From NCBI GenBank assembly GCA_016209665.1, contig JACQVT010000420.1, positions 1 to 13,518 on the forward strand: a DNA stretch of 13,518 bases. The letters run 5' to 3'. Made by a program: the position numbers and the translations under genes. A model generated the notes under the pieces. That model was not told where the DNA came from and ran no database searches. It saw nothing but the letters and a program-made list of their open reading frames with translations. This DNA is from Planctomycetota bacterium (GTDB taxonomy: Bacteria; Planctomycetota; Phycisphaerae; UBA1845; PWPN01). Of this stretch, positions 13,171-13,518 are shown one piece after another (the stretch's first letter is position 1; each line of letters begins with the position of its first letter).

Positions 13171-13518
13171 TCACTGGGGGGCCACCCACTCGATGATCGA
13201 GATCACGGCGTTGCCGTTGAGGTTGGTTGCGCGGATGGGGAGTCGGCCGTCGGCGGTCATGTCGGCGGTCACGTCGGTTTCGATCCATCGGCCCTGGTGG
13301 AAGTCGGCGAACTGACCGAGGTCGCGGCTGCCCACGACGATCCGCTGGCGGCGGCCGCCCTTGAACACGTCGGGGTCGATGATGTAGAGCCGCAGCCTGC
13401 CCACGGCGCCGTTCGGGACAACGAGGTCTATCTGCAACTCCTTGTCGTCCGCCCGGCAGTGATAGACCGGGGGCGGCCAGCCGCTGTAGGCGTAGCCCTG
13501 TTTGACCTCGGCGGCGAA
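13171..13518 (-). CDS. C-terminal end of a secreted or carbohydrate-binding-like protein, N-terminus off the right edge
   Basis: The frame is open from the right edge (codons FAAEVKQGYAYSGWPPP) to a TGA at 13171, giving 115 visible residues. The alternating pattern ELQIDLVVPNGAVGRLRLYI, then RIVVGSRDLGQF and NGNAVISIIEWVAPQ, is that of a beta-sandwich domain, as found at the C-termini of planctomycete secreted hydrolases. The catalytic or main domain is outside the window, so no function can be given. It could be an operon partner of the membrane protein gene 55 bp downstream. Confidence 0.7.
   Translation of the reverse strand, partial: FAAEVKQGYAYSGWPPPVYHCRADDKELQIDLVVPNGAVGRLRLYIIDPDVFKGGRRQRIVVGSRDLGQFADFHQGRWIETDVTADMTADGRLPIRATNLNGNAVISIIEWVAPQ

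Overview
This is a GC-rich window whose proteins and repeats look like a planctomycete, probably of the Phycisphaerae type. That is an inference from three things: the NadB sequence style, the planctomycete-favoured secreted families (DUF2961, DUF1343, heparinase II/III-like), and the density of small palindromic repeats. No rRNA, tRNA, CRISPR array or insertion-sequence transposase is visible.

Layout. (1) 1-2726, minus strand: one long secreted protein running off the left edge. It has a signal peptide, a carbohydrate-binding-like beta-sandwich, a hydrolase-like middle and a C-terminal NEW3-like sandwich. It carries one frameshift near 2363 and at least five small repeat elements inside the reading frame. 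(2) 2727-2954: divergent intergenic region with palindromes. (3) 2955-4592, plus: L-aspartate oxidase, nadB. (4) 4887-10328, plus: three exported carbohydrate-active proteins in a row. These are a DUF2961/GH172 family protein, a DUF1343/GH171 (NamZ-like exo-beta-N-acetylmuramidase family) protein and a heparinase II/III-like protein. The last contains a 66-bp palindromic element inserted in frame. (5) 10638-11072, plus: a small protein of unknown function. (6) 11137-12257, plus: a compact operon with a good sigma70-type promoter and two GTCAT dyads. It encodes a DUF6932-type nucleotidyltransferase-like protein and an Xre-type HTH protein that overlap by 4 bp, which resembles a toxin-antitoxin or defence pair. 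(7) 12394-13115, minus: a two-helix membrane protein split by a frameshift. (8) 13171-13518, minus: the C-terminal end of another secreted or carbohydrate-binding protein, running off the right edge.

The three exported proteins of region 4 plausibly act together on an external glycan or on peptidoglycan. NadB is housekeeping (NAD synthesis). The nucleotidyltransferase/Xre pair is an accessory module.

The most unusual content is the repeats. Two elements (2047-2128 and 8757-8829) share outer arms beginning CCCTT, have inner hairpins with three-base loops that fold into three- or four-way junctions, and are flanked by a 7-bp direct repeat. Both sit in frame inside protein genes, adding 25 and 22 codons. 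A second class is built from strictly phased 7- or 8-base units arranged as inverted repeats (713-778, 1145-1228, 4655-4742, with a simple tandem version at 8271-8294), two of them also in frame inside a gene. They recall the coding-region palindromic elements of Rickettsia and the heptameric STRR repeats of cyanobacteria, but neither is an obvious match.
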